64,000 nucleotides of DNA from Massospora cicadina (GCA_022478985.1 JAKSZP010000155.1:1-64000); one strand, 5' to 3'. Positions 1-11,036 are shown, counted from the stretch's first letter. The notes: generated by a model from the sequence alone, not told the origin. A program made the numbers and translations.

Positions 1-328
1 AGACAGCTTAGATAAAAGTTTAATACCACGTTATTCCTCAATCAGAAGCCACAACCCATGTTTCACCAACCTCAATTTCCAATATGACTTGAATTCATGG
101 ACTTAATTGGATGAAACCAATGAAATGGGCATCGGATTGAAGAATTGAATACCCCAGTCAAATAATTTATACAGTTACAGCACCCTATTAAGATCCCTCG
201 GCGTTTTACATCCCCTGACCAAATGCTTCTGCATTCCACTCTGAACACCAGCTCACTGTTGCTGCAGCTGAAAACCCAGATAACACCAACATCTGTGAGA
301 TGTCTGATTCATCAGTAGTGATACTTGC
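1..328 (+). mobile_element. ORF1-only LINE copy C, 5' portion (cut by G1)
   Basis: This segment aligns with the middle of the ORF1-only element at 53583-55487 (around 54590-54950). It shares a block ending in ACTTAATTGGATGAA and the codons for an NICEMSDSS-like stretch that corresponds to CNLCEAMAKS there. The reading continues directly at 11042, so the LTR retrotransposon G1 inserted here and duplicated CTTGC (324-328 and 11037-11041). The start of the element lies outside the window. The coding sequence is degraded. Confidence 0.7.
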
Positions 329-1450
329 TGTAAAAATTTACTCTTGGTTGATTATCGGTCATCAATCCAGTAACCTTTTTACTGCACAGGTTCAGTTTCC
401 TTGTGCACCTCACGTTGTATAGAATGTATTATCTGATAATAGTATGGAGACTATTATCTGTAGTTGAGTTTGAACTATTATTAGGCCCAATGCTTCAGCC
501 AGTACTTACTATCAAATACTTCAAGTTGTACTTGTAGGGATTCATTCCCTGTATTACTGTCCACCTGATCTTCGTCAAGTTCTCCTGATGACAATCTATT
601 TTGGCCCAACACACAGTCAGCAGCTATCCCTGATTTGTGGTTCCCTTCATCTCTAGATCCCCGCTCGGATCTCTACTCTTCTCTCTGAGAGTCTTCCAAT
701 TATTGCCTTCTGCAATAATATCCTTGAGATGGAACTTCACACTGGATGCTGATAGTCTAACTATACACCAAATCTACAATATTACTAATAAATTTATTAA
801 TAATGTTTTAATGTCTGTTAATCTGTGTTTTTTTATTATAGTGAACCTTAGGGAATTATATAGTAGGGAATTCGGCCATCTAACCCTTGGTTGACACCTC
901 TTTGATGAAACGGCAGCCATTGACATTGAATCACCCTTCTTTGTCTCAGCAGCGATGGTCTTCCCCATCCTGGCTAGGATCCTGTCATTGGACATCCTCG
1001 AGACCTCAAATGGAAAGAGTCACAAAACGTGTCTCTAACGTTTTCCTCTTGATCCAAGCGAACCAACCATAATTGGCTAGCAACCTGCTTAGGTAATGGG
1101 ACTTTTTACCCATTATGGAAAAACACTTCACCAACTGATCGATTTGCTAGTTGCAGGCAGCATCACTTGCCTCACAACTCACTACTCATTCCCAATCAGT
1201 AGGTGATGAAACCTAACTGATCCCAATTGATACACCTGATAGTTAATCACTATCAGATGCCCATATTTCGTCAGCCACTTCACCCAATAGATATTAGGTA
1301 TTCATCTGGATTGATCCCCAATGGATATGACCAGGCAAATATCCCAAAATCCCCTGGACGTGGTTTCTCTGAACTTCAGGCCAACTGATTTCTGATTCAC
1401 TTCGCCTTAGGGAATTTTCCTCTAGCGACACCAGGTAATCTAGCAGGCTG
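329..1450 (-). repeat. G1 3' LTR
   Basis: Near-identical to 9915-11036 over its full 1122 bp, with scattered substitutions that increase toward the internal side. It begins TGTAAAAATTTACTC on the plus strand. It is the 3' LTR because the element reads on the minus strand. Confidence 0.9.
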
Positions 1451-2026
1451 GGAATATGGGCAAAAATCCCAACACATCTCCCCTCTTGCCTAGATTTCAA
1501 GCGAGAAAAGGACTGGGGCATGAGAACACTGCTTTTGACACCTGATCAAATACTTCATGGATTTAACTGGAGTACACTCGTCAATACTCAACGCTGCTCA
1601 GGATGACCTTCAGCATACGGCGTTCCTCCTCTTTCTCCTCACTACTGCCTACTCAGAGCGTGATCCCCATGACCTTCTGTCATGCCGGGCTGATCAATTT
1701 ACTCGTGACAATATTAGTCCCAGGGTCTGGTTTTCCCCCTGTCAGGACATATGACCCTCTGTAATATTCAGGATTCTTAGTCCGGCGTCCTTGAGTTCCT
1801 GATTCTCTCCTCATCCTAGACAGGAGACTCTTGCCGTCAACGTTCATTTCATGGCTTGATTAAGAATACTTATTTCTATTCACCCTCATTATTTCGCTCA
1901 TAACCTCTTGGCAGTAAGTCATTCGAAATTCTTCCCTTGGAAAGATTATCTCATTAATAATAATATTAATTTCCCCAAAATTGGAGCCTAATAAATTGTA
2001 GAGGGCATAATGTCAACTTCCATATA
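1451..2026. other. G1 non-coding segment next to the 3' LTR
   Basis: No supportable gene is present. The stretch is internal to G1 between the 3' LTR and the mariner insertion. A purine tract on the minus strand about 25 bp from the LTR (around 1478-1490) could be a displaced polypurine tract. That is only a guess. Confidence 0.5.
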
Positions 2027-2579
2027 CACAGTGCACTCAAAAAGTTCTGGGACTAACGTTTTAGAACACAACTTTAAAAATAGGTAAACTTTCTTTTATC
2101 ATAATTTAACATACAACCTTTCCCTCTCTATACATATTTATATTGCTAAAACAATTGTTAAAAGGTATGCAAATAGTTCCTATTTTGTATAACCATGTTT
2201 AAACCAGCTGTCACATTCTTCTGAATTGTCTCTACTTTATCAAAAGGATGAACCTTCAGTGCCACCTTCAGATTAGAGAACAGAAAGAAGTCAGACAGAG
2301 CCAAATCTGGTGAATAAGGTGGATAATCATAATCTGAAGGTGGCACTGAAGGTTCATCCTTTTGATAAAGTAGAGACAATTCAGAAGAATGTGACAGCTG
2401 GTTTAAACATGGTTATACAAATAAGAAACTATGTGCATACCTTTTAACAATTGTTTTAACAATATAAATATGTATAGAGAGGAAAGGTTGTACGTTTAAA
2501 TTATGATAAAAGAAAGTTTATTTATTTGTAAAGTTGTGTCTTTAAAACGTTAGTCCCAGAACAATTTGAATGCACTGTG
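2027..2579. mobile_element. Foldback mariner fragment (553 bp, TA duplication)
   Basis: The two halves are inverted copies: arm 2027-2274 pairs with 2331-2579 around a 56-bp loop. Both ends read CACAGTGC, followed by the shared block TTCTGGGACTAACG, and the element is flanked by TA at 2025-2026 and 2580-2581, as in the Tc1/mariner superfamily. Each arm carries the same transposase 3' end and terminal repeat, so this is the 3' end of a mariner duplicated head to head. It cannot be autonomous. Confidence 0.9.
2158..2379 (-). pseudogene. Mariner transposase C-terminal fragment
   Basis: The translation contains YPPYSPDLALSDFFLF, the mariner signature around the third catalytic aspartate, followed by LKVALK and a typical C-terminal helix region. 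Only the last portion of a transposase (normally about 340-350 residues) is present; the first two catalytic aspartates are absent. The reading runs from the loop into one arm of the palindrome, and the other arm encodes the same C-terminus in opposite orientation. This mariner subtype is best known from animals. Its presence here may reflect transfer or simply a broad host range, and the fragment alone cannot tell. Confidence 0.85.
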
Positions 2580-2611
2580 TAAGTCTGATATCCCCCTCTA
2601 GTCCTGCTCAT

Positions 2612-3643
2612 ATGTCAAATTCAGAATCTCGCTACCAGCAGCTTCTTAAAAGTCTGTCTGATCCAGACCTCCGCCTCTTCCAGCAGATGAGTTGGGATGC
2701 TCGAAGGAACCTCTTCTATGGTTCTTCAAGGACTTATACGCCTAGTCTGGCGAAAGTGGCTAGTCCTTCTGTCAAATTACCGGAAATGGTAACCAATCCC
2801 TCCAAAACTAGGCTGGCCATAATTTTGAACAGCTCTCAGCTGACTCTTCCTTTGCAGTCAATTCCCAAGTTGGACTTTGAAACCCTCCTGGATTCAGCTC
2901 CTTTCGCTGATGCTCCAAACATCATCATCAATGCCCCAGAGATCATGCCGGTCACTCTGAATCATTCATTCTTGGCCGGGTTGGACTTGCTCCCTGAGTT
3001 CCTCTTCCAACTTGGTCAATTCTACAAACCTGCTGTACTGGTTTCTGAGCTTTTAATCAGGAACAGCATACACTTTGAGCTCCCCTATGCTGAACTTCAG
3101 ACCCAAAGCACCGAGGCTTTGACATTAGCGCTGAATCCCACTGATCTGGACAACCTTCTGGATTGGGATACTGCCACTTATGCTCTTTGCTTTGCTGGCC
3201 AAGTTCTTTAAAGTTGGTTGATAAGGCTTCCAGACTTGTCTGGCTTCCATTGGTCATTCAGCTTTAGCTTCCATGAAGCCCATAGTCGCCATTTGCAGGA
3301 TGCAATCTGCTCCCTGCATAACTACCTCTTCTCTGGAGCTTCTCACCACTATCTTCCATTGATGGTGTTAATTAGGAGCATGATTCAACAAACCCCATCA
3401 AGTATTCCTTCTTTGCTGCTGGCTCACATGTCTGGTGTCCTTGATGAAGCCCATCGGCAGGCGCTCAAGACAAATCTTCTGGCACCAGTGCCTTATCAGG
3501 ATTACTCAGGGTTATTCGCCAATTGCCTCTTTCTCTATTGCTGTTTCCCTCCACAATCCAGGGTTTTGCGATTAACTTCTTCCAACATCTCAATTTCACT
3601 TCCCCTAGTCACGTTTTCTCAGGGCACAGCATCCGCTCAATGA
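2612..3643 (+). pseudogene. Antisense ORF between G1 pol and its 3' LTR, unknown product
   Basis: This plus-strand frame runs antisense to G1 gag-pol. From the ATG at 2612 (MSNSESRYQQLL...) it stays open for 344 codons with a single TAA at 3209-3211; the frame is the same on both sides. The predicted protein has leucine-rich and acidic stretches (for example LDFETLLDSAPFADAP) and no motif I recognise. I saw no signal peptide or clear membrane segment. It is much better preserved than the neighbouring gag-pol, which has many stops and shifts. It could be a captured host gene, an accessory retroelement gene, or a remnant of another insertion. The mariner fragment ends only 31 bp upstream of the ATG. 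Confidence 0.5.
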
Positions 3644-3904
3644 ATGTGGTTTTGTGTAGCTTTATCCCTTGCTAGCGTCCAATCTCACATAGATTTTGAT
3701 GGGTTATTATTTCCTACTCTATCCATCCTCCCTCCCCCAAGAGGTAACATAGGCAGAATCATCCCCGAATTGAGGATAATTTATAAAAAATAAAAATATA
3801 TTATATATTGGTTTTCTTCTATGCAGTTATTTATAATTTTTTTCTCCCATATCTTTATCGATTTTATCTTTATTCTTCTTTTTTACTATGGGACTTGACC
3901 TTGT
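3644..3904. other. G1 non-coding spacer with a pyrimidine tract
   Basis: No gene is seen. A pyrimidine-rich run at about 3718-3740 reads as a polypurine tract on the minus (element) strand, but it is over 2 kb from the LTR boundary, so its role is unclear. The rest is AT-rich. Confidence 0.4.
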
Positions 3905-4085
3905 TTCAGTTCAGAGGTCCATCTTTTCCCCAAACTGGGTCCTGGGCACTTAAACCTACCAGTTTTCTATAGTTCAGAGGTCCTTTTTCAGTCTTAACCA
4001 TCTAGATTGGTTCAGAGGTCTTTTTTTCAGTTTGACCTAATCATCAGGACATGACCAACTTAATGGTTCATCGGTCCTTTGGGAA
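3905..4085. repeat. Short tandem repeat downstream of G1 pol
   Basis: Four degenerate copies of a unit containing GGTTCAGAGGTCCTTTTTCAG occur at spacings of roughly 50-70 bp (around 3910, 3970, 4012 and 4065). They lie just after the end of the integrase frame. Confidence 0.6.
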
Positions 4086-4735
4086 CTCATTTATTTTTTT
4101 CTTTAATCCAACGCTTTAGATACTTAGCATGGACTCAATTTACTACTCTTCCATCCAAGAGATTCTTGATGGAGTAAGCATCAGTCACCATATTGACGAT
4201 TACTTTAAATGGACCCAACCACAACACATCCAATTTGTTTCTTCATCCAAAACCATGCATATCACAATAGGCGACTCTTTCTCCTATTCATTATTCTTCT
4301 AATGCCAGTCAGTTCTTGTCATCCGTCAATTTCGCTCATATCCTTTTCTTCAAGGTTGTATCAAATGCTTGCAATTGCATATTGATCAGGATACTCATCA
4401 GTCAGTTCAGGTATTGTTTAGTACTCATCCCCAACGTAGGTTCTACTACTGAATATAATATCAGCAGCAACGCGGCCTTCCTCCTATATAGTAATTCAAA
4501 CGGTGTTTTTCCCATCGCCATATGATGACTAATGTTGTAGGCAAACATCACCAAACTCAGGTACATTCCCCATGCGGAAGTTCTCCCTGTGACTAGCTTC
4601 CTCAGCGTCACAGCCAGCGTCACATTGACCCGTTCTACCAATCCAACCATCTCCAGCTGGTATGTGTAATGGTCAGAAAATGTCCCAGTTTCTGATTGCC
4701 ATCTTACCTCAGGTTTGACGCAATTCATGCCAAAC

Positions 4736-5280
4736 GTCCAGCATGAGCTGGACTCTCGAGGTAGTAAACCTCAGAATTAGGCAGATTTGAAGCGAGAAAA
4801 AGATGAAATAGGTAAGTGAGGTTGCAAACCCCAGAATTAACCTTATTTTATTAATATCGAATAAAAAGTTGCTGACAAACAGGATCCCTATAATCTGATG
4901 CCGCGAACACACCAAGGAAAAGACAGGATATTTGAGGGAGATCAAACCCCAAAAACCTAAGTTTTTGTTAACATGACAAAAACTTGTTGTGAGCGGATCA
5001 TCAGGTAAGATAAGGTAAGGGCGGCCCCAAGGCCACCAGAAAAAAGAGAGAGAATTCCGAATGAAGTTCAGAATTGCGTGGGCTCAACCTTAAATGTCGC
5101 CTTTTGGGGCCTCACCTAAGCCATTGATTAGGCTCGCAAGAGCCTAATCAATAATTCAAGCGAGGCACAACCCAGCTCCTGAACCTGACAAAAACTAAAA
5201 ATCTTTTTAAATGATTGATTTAGATTTGGAAAATCTGAACCTGAATCAAAATGCATTGAACGGATTAATACCGTCCATTA
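4736..5280. mobile_element. Unclassified ~545-bp insertion in G1 integrase
   Basis: The integrase frame stops at about 5285 and resumes at about 4730, so this DNA is foreign to pol. It has no ORF. It contains a perfect hairpin at 5123-5152 (13-bp stem ATTGATTAGGCTC, loop GCAA) and a repeated motif, GAGGTNGNAAACCYCAGAATTA, at about 4756 and 4816. I could not assign clear termini or a TSD, so the class is unknown. Confidence 0.55.
5123..5152. other. Perfect 13-bp stem hairpin with GCAA loop
   Basis: ATTGATTAGGCTC, GCAA and GAGCCTAATCAAT form an uninterrupted stem-loop inside the insertion in G1 integrase. The loop is of the GNRA type. Function is unknown. Confidence 0.8.
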
Positions 5281-6037
5281 CAGTATGGTACTGACATGAC
5301 TTCTTGGATCCCCATTATTTCATTTAGCCTTGGGATCACATGAGATGTGAAGTTGGTCTCATTGTTGCTCAATAGGACTTGCGGACATCAACGCTGGAAT
5401 ACTACTTGATCCAGGATGAATCTCACAGTACTGGTAGCATCAACTCTGGTTAGGGCTTTCATTTTGACCCATCTTGTCAGATGGTCGATGGCTACTATGA
5501 TGTACTTGACTCCTCCTGTGCTCATTGCCAGCAGTCCCATCACGTTGATGGACACTGTGTGCCAAGCAAATCCAGGTCGGACCAGTCAGTATCCAGTTGT
5601 ATTCTTGTGTGGTTTATGCAGCTGGCATTCCATGCAACAAGCCAGATGATCCGCGACATCATAGTTAATTGATTCTAGTAATAATACTGGCGAATATGGT
5701 CAGTTGTTTTTCTCAGGCCTCCATGCCTGACAATCTTGTGAGCTGCTTGTACTATTGCTGCTCTTTCTGACGGTTTTTGGAATAATAGCCGCTTCCCATT
5801 GATCATCTTGAATACTTGTCCATCCATAGTCTCAGTGTTTTCCATCACTTTTTGAAGTGCACCTTGGATTTCTCAAGGCTCATCCTCAATTCTTCCTTCG
5901 ACCATTCTCTGGAATAGCTCATCCGCCTGCAGGTATACCAAATAGACCATTGGTAACCGCAATAAGCCATCTGCATTCTGATGAGAAGCCCCCGCTCAGT
6001 GGACTATCTCATAATTGTAAGCCTGAAACTTAAGTGC

Positions 6038-6352
6038 TCATTGGGACAGTTGTCCTTCCAGTTCCCATAGATTGTGCAGCCAACGCAGCGAAGAGTGGTC
6101 CATCACCACCTTAAAGTGCATTCTTTGGACATACACCCAAAACTTCTTACAGGTGTAAATGACTGCAAGGCATTCACGCTCAGTCACAGTATAGCTCCTC
6201 TCAGCAGCTGTGAGTGTCCAGCTCACATACGCCATTGGATGCTCGTCCCTAATTTCATCTACTTGGCTCAGTATGGCGCCAATCACTGTTAACGAAGCAT
6301 TAGTTTGAATGATAAACTTCCAATCAAAATTTGGATACTTCAGGACCGGCAA
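6038..6352 (-). pseudogene. G1 RNase H domain
   Basis: The translation on the minus strand contains FIIQTNASLTVIGAILSQ, then AYVSWTLTAAERSYTVTERECLA and FKVVMDHSSLRWL. These are the standard Ty3 RNase H blocks, with the catalytic Asp, Glu and Asp positions. The first aspartate (usually TDAS) reads TNAS here. The domain is open for 104 residues. It follows the reverse transcriptase and precedes the integrase, as expected. It would degrade the RNA strand of the RNA-DNA hybrid in an active element. Confidence 0.92.
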
Positions 6353-6399
6353 ATTTATCAGATACCAATGTAATTCATCGAAGGAGTCCTATGCCTCTT

Positions 6400-7240
6400 C
6401 ATTCCATATAAATCCTTTTTTGGATCCATTAATAAATGAAACAAAGGCTCAGCTATTTGGGTGAATTTCTTATAAATCTTCTGTAGTATCCAACCATCCT
6501 AAGGAATACTTGGATGTCTCGGACACTTTTTGGCACATCCATGCGCTCTATAGCTGCTATCTTCTAGGTTTGCAGCTGCAATCCATTTGCGTTAATCACA
6601 AATCCCAAGTACTCCAACTCTTTCTTAAAGAAGTGGAACTTCCTTGGATTGATCTTCAGGTTAGCCGCAGATAGTCTTTTAAAACTTCTTACAAGTGATG
6701 GAGGTAATCAGTAAACGTTCTACTGAACACATTAATATTGTACAAGTATATCAGGATGCATGACAGCTTCAGGTCACTTAATATCATGTCCATGGCCCTC
6801 TGGAACATTGCGGGCGCATTGCAAAGGCCCTGGGGCATCTTTGTCAGCTGGTATAACCCCTGCATGGTGATAATCGCACATTTTTCTTGGTCTTCTTCTG
6901 GAAATTCAATCTGCCAGTATCCCATGATTAGGTCCATCGAGGAGAATTACTTCACTTCTCCTAATTGATCCAGCGCATCATTGATCCTCAGTAGGGGATA
7001 CAAATCCTTCTTCATAATTTTGTTCAGCCTCCAATAGTCAATCACCACCCTGTTCAATCCATCCTTCTTCTTCACAATCAGAATCAGACTTGCCCAGGGA
7101 TTTGATGACAGAAATAGAAGCCCATGCTTCCTTAGTTTGTTGATCTCATCTTCCAAGACCGCTTCAGTGGCTTTTGATCTTTGGATCAGTCTCATCCTTA
7201 TCAGTAGATTTTCCCCGGTGTTGACCTTGTGAATTAAATC
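6400..7240 (-). pseudogene. G1 reverse transcriptase (catalytic site mutated)
   Basis: Minus-strand segments give NPWASLILIVKKKDG, RVVIDYWRLNK, SSMDLIMGYWQI, then QLTKMPQGLCNAPAMFQRAMD and the catalytic block. In that block the usual YLDDI reads YLYNI, which removes both metal-binding aspartates. A stop separates the two main open segments (6947-7195 and 6689-6937), and the thumb (about 6400-6690) is more degraded. Order, spacing and motifs are those of Ty3 elements. Confidence 0.92.
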
Positions 7241-7892
7241 TCATGCGTATCCCAAATCATGGTCATCCTGAGCGAGCACTTCCCAATATCTCTCAAATAA
7301 TTTGAGCACCTCTTCCTTCTGCCCTTCCAGCAGATCTGCGAGCTGCTCCTGATCAACCAATAGGTTGATGCTCTCAGCCGCCCCAGCTGGTAATCCCATT
7401 CCCTCAAGAGACCCAAAATCATGGAATTGTCTCAATTCTGCCATCAGGATAAAATGAATAAACATGATGATTTGATTCCTCTTAACCTTCATCCGTTTTT
7501 CGCTCAAATTTGCCAAGAGAACTCATATTTATCCATGGCCTGACATTATAATCCCAGGAGCCACCCATGGCTCCACTCTAGACTTCTTCCAGGGGCTTTC
7601 AACTTATCCATACAACAGCTCCAGAACCTCTAAAGTCAACCCTGTGTTGACTATCATCTGCAATCCAGCTGGTATGGCTCTCTCCTTCTTGATCCTTAAG
7701 GGAATTCCTTGGTTTTCTAGGATTTCCGCTGGTATCTCTCATCGCTTCCTACCAGCTAATTGGTATTGAATCGGTACAATGCCATCATTATATATCAGAT
7801 TAATGAAATTGTTTCTCCAATTCAACAGAACTTCACCGTCCTTCTGATATACCAATGGTAACGTCTGATCCAGGATGGTCAACATATTATCC
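7241..7892 (-). pseudogene. G1 pol linker between protease and RT
   Basis: This stretch lies in pol between the protease and RT domains. Short open segments remain (7234-7516 in two frames). They carry no catalytic motif but correspond in position to the linker seen in related elements. They are frameshifted against each other. Confidence 0.5.
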
Positions 7893-8171
7893 TCAAAAGC
7901 TACATTTAACTCCATACTTCTGCAGAAACTCTGTTCTGATCAGTATATCATAGTTTTGGTTCGCCAAAACTATTGCTGGCATAGATACCACCAACGACCT
8001 GAATCGTAGTGGCAGTGCACTATATGCTCCACAGGAAACGGTGGTGTTCAGCCCAGCTGTTTTATATTCTTTCTTGTGTTCCATATCCGGAGAGATCTTC
8101 ATCCTCTTTACCAGCTCAGTCAACAGGATATTGATGGGCGCTCCACTGTCAACTATCGCCCTCACCCTCAC
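7893..8171 (-). pseudogene. G1 aspartic protease (retropepsin)
   Basis: The minus-strand frame starts MRVRAIVDSGAPINILLT. DSGAPIN is the retropepsin active-site motif (DTG/DSG), with the usual hydrophobic lead. A later GAYSALPLRFRSLVVSMPAI and an NYDILIRTEFL segment match the C-terminal half of proteases in this Ty3 group, and the G2 and G3 copies show the same pattern. The domain of about 90 residues is of normal length for one retropepsin monomer and free of stops. It would process Gag-Pol. Confidence 0.9.
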
Positions 8172-8397
8172 TCAATTCACTTAAATATCTATATATTACA
8201 CTCAGAGTATTGTAATATAGTATTTACTGAGTGAATTGCGGCGTTATTAGCTGAATCTAGGGTATGAATAATATGCGCTGACAATTCAGGAAACAATTCT
8301 TTATCGTGACAAGGGGGATCAAGAGTTTGGCCTCATCTAAATGAACATCTGCTAGCTCATCAAGATTCTCAGCAATCCGAATCTTCTCTGCCAATTG

Positions 8398-9868
8398 TCA
8401 GGTGTACAGACGGGCAACTTCCTGAACTATCTTGGGGTCGATCTTCTTTACCCCAGCTCTGGTCATGGCACTTATATCCATATTGACCACTTGGTATAGC
8501 TGATCCTGCTCATCATCTATGAACAGATCGCTAATGTCTATTTCTTTGTTCATGATATAGGGAGGAACAGGTTTCTCCGCCAATCTAGACTGTTCCTTGT
8601 TTAAGCAGTGGGACCTTTTCCTGAATCTTTGGCGGCTGCTGTCTCTTTAGCCTGGACCACGTTAATTTGATCCTTCAGATTTTTGAAGTGTACAGCGAAA
8701 TTTCCTTTCCCGCCACACTGGAAGCAGACCTTCTCTTTCTTATTTGACCATCTGAAATCTTTGGGCTTATTTCCTGGCACAGCTCAGTTAAAAGCCTCTT
8801 TTGCTCCTTCACTTCCCTTTGTGAGTTTCAGATTTCAGACTGGATTAGAATTGAAGCTTATATTGGGGCATTGAACGTCGCTCCCAAAATCTTCAGGTTG
8901 TCTACCATTTGCGAGGTAGTTATCTTAGTCATGAATACAGTAGACATCATTCGATGCAAATTGCAATAGGGCCAAAGAGCAACTTGTAAAGCGATTCTCG
9001 CATCAAAGTCATCTAACACTTTTGGTCCAGCCAGGATCTGTGGCTCCTGGTAAAATCAATCTGCGAAGCTAGCAAGAGATTTGTCTTTATGGAATTGAAT
9101 TCCCATAAATTCTTGCTAGCGTTTTGACATGCGGGTTGGACTCCCAAACTCCTCCATTATGGCCGCTTTAGCCTCAGCATATGACCAGCTGTCCCCCTCC
9201 AATTGGGGTAACACTAGGTTCTGGCAGTCTGTATCTAAACAGTTCATGACAGTCAATGACTTTTGACGATCCCCATATCCATTCATGGTCATGTCAAAAA
9301 GTCGGAAAATGCTGGGGCGTTATCCTGATGGAATGTTGGCAATTTCAGTGTTGCTCTAAATTCCTCTGAATCATTTCAGGCCAATCCTCTTGGTTCAGCT
9401 ACTTGGCTCAATTGTGATGTGACTTTGATTGTCATCTCCAAAATAGCATTAAAGGCGGGTGGCATATATCTCAGGGTATTTGTCTTCCCAAGTATTGCAT
9501 GAGGACTTCTCTGTTTGGCTTAACTGGTCATCTTGAGCTCAAGTGCACATCTGTGGGCTTTCAATTCCTCTACTTCTTTCATCATTTTTCAATATTTGAA
9601 CCAAACTTTCTCAAATGAACATGATCTGCTTCTCACTCCATTTTCAGAAATAGGACCTCTCAAACGAGGTCTCCTTTTTTATTCTTTAAAAAGTTTAGTT
9701 TGTTAAGTAACTCATTCCCGAAGTTGGCTACGTTTTTTACTTCTTCCTCCCCCTTGATAACTCGCTCTTCCAAGGCCATGAACTCTAATGGTCCACTGAG
9801 TTTAAAGCATTCTGATTCACTGTGGCGATCTCGGTCCACAACTTGCAAATTTCTTCTTTATATGACAT
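8398..9868 (-). pseudogene. G1 gag
   Basis: The start is taken at the minus-strand ATG at 9866-9868 (MSYKEEICKLW), just inside the primer-binding site. The first segment is charged and helical, consistent with a coiled coil (MALEERVIKGEEEVKNVAN). A nucleocapsid-type knuckle survives near 8715-8750 as CFQCGGKGNFAVHF. The His and last Cys of CX2CX4HX4C have become Asn and Phe, so metal binding is lost. The middle is frameshifted and contains many stops. An acidic tail (8398-8583) follows and leads into the protease. Confidence 0.75.
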
Positions 9869-9893
9869 TATTATTAGATTATTTACTCAACTG

Positions 9894-9911
9894 CCCCTGT
9901 AGAGAGCACCA
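9894..9911 (-). promoter_or_regulatory. G1 primer-binding site
   Basis: Immediately inside the 5' LTR, the minus strand reads TGGTGCTCTCTACAGGGG. This matches the G3 site TGGTGCTCACTATAGGGG in 16 of 18 positions. It starts with TGG, complementary to a tRNA CCA end. The tRNA species cannot be named from this window. Confidence 0.75.
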
Positions 9912-9914
9912 ACT

Positions 9915-11036
9915 TGTAGAAATTTACTCTTGGTTGATTATTGGTCAACAAACCAGTAACCTTTTTATTGCATAGGTTCAGTTTCCTTGTGCACCTCACG
10001 TTGTATAGAATGTATTATCTGATAATAGTATGGAGACTATTATCTGTAGTTGATTTTGAACTATTATTAGGCCCAATGCTTCAGCCAGTACTTACTATCA
10101 AATACTTCAAGTTGTACTTGTAGGGATTCATTCCCTGTATTACTGTCCACCTGATCTTCGTCAAGTTCTCCTGATGACAATCTCTTTTGGCCCAACACAC
10201 TGTCAGCAGCTATCCCTGATTTGTGGTTCCCTTCATCTCTAGATCCCCGCTTGGATCTCTACTCTTCTCTCTGAGAGTCTTCCAATTATTGCCTTCTGCA
10301 ATAATATCCTTGAGATGGAACTTCACACTGGATGCTGATAGTCTAACTATACACCAAATCTACAATATTACTAATAAATTTATTAATAATGTTTTAATGT
10401 CTGTTAATCTGTGTTTTTTTATTATAGTGAACCTTAGGGAATTATATAGTAGGGAATTCGGCCATCTAACCCTTGGTTGACACCTCTTTGATGAAACGGC
10501 AGCCATTGACATTGAATCACCCTTCTTTGTCTCAGCAGCGATGGTCTTCCCCATCCTGGCTAGGATCCTGTCATTGGACATCCTCGAGACCTCAAATGGA
10601 AAGAGTCACAAAACGTGTCTCTAACGTTTTCCTCTTGATCCAAGCGAACCAACCATAATTGGCTAGCAACCTGCTTAGGTAATGGGACTTTTTACCCATT
10701 ATGGCAAAACACTTCACCAACTGATCGATTTGCTAGTTGCAGGCAGCATCACTTGCCTCACAACTCACTACTCATTCCCAATCAGTAGGTGATGAAACCT
10801 AACTGATCCCAATTGATACACCTGATAGTTAATCACTATCAGATGCCCCTATTTTGTCTGCCACTTCTCCCGATGAGATATTAGTATTCTTCTGGATCAA
10901 TCCCCGATGGATACAACCAAGCGAATATCCCAAAATCCCCCAAACATAGTTCCTTCAAAATTTTGGCCAACTGAATTCCAATTTACTTCGCCTTAGGGAA
11001 TTTTCCCCTAGTGACAACAGGTAATCTAGCAGGCTA
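9915..11036 (-). repeat. G1 5' LTR
   Basis: Full-length partner of 329-1450 (both 1122 bp). The plus-strand end reads CTA where CA would be canonical, probably a C to T change. The next five bases, CTTGC, repeat the bases before 329. Confidence 0.9.

Larger units (their letters stand above)
4086..5960 (-). pseudogene. G1 integrase (broken)
   Basis: Read on the minus strand, the N-terminal part (about 5640-5760) has a CxECQLHK zinc-binding remnant. Around 5420-5560 it reads GVKYIIVAIDHLTRWVK, the first catalytic block, and about 5290-5360 encodes an ETNFTSHVIPRLNEIMG-like second block. After an insertion (about 4736-5280) the core resumes at 4728 with GLVERVN and FAYNISHH...GKTPFELLY. The tail at about 4100-4220 is a GPY/F module (GPFKVIV...NLLDGRVVN...LKRW). 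The parts and their order are those of a Ty3 integrase. Several stops and the insertion make it non-functional. Confidence 0.85.
329..11036 (-). mobile_element. LTR retrotransposon G1, Ty3 type, minus strand
   Basis: Two direct repeats of exactly 1122 bp (329-1450 and 9915-11036) bound the element, and a perfect 5-bp TSD, CTTGC, lies at 324-328 and 11037-11041. On the minus strand the order is LTR, primer-binding site, gag, protease, reverse transcriptase, RNase H, integrase with GPY/F tail, antisense ORF, LTR. Protease-RT-RH-IN is the Ty3 order. All gag-pol parts carry stops and frameshifts, and the RT YLDD motif has become YLYN, so the copy is dead. It hosts a mariner fragment (2027-2579) and an unclassified insertion (about 4736-5280). 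Confidence 0.9.

Noticed and set aside
329..3724. A 3.4-kb LTR for G1 ending at the pyrimidine tract
   Set aside because: The two copies match for exactly 1122 bp and the TSD CTTGC falls right at those ends, so the LTR is 1122 bp.
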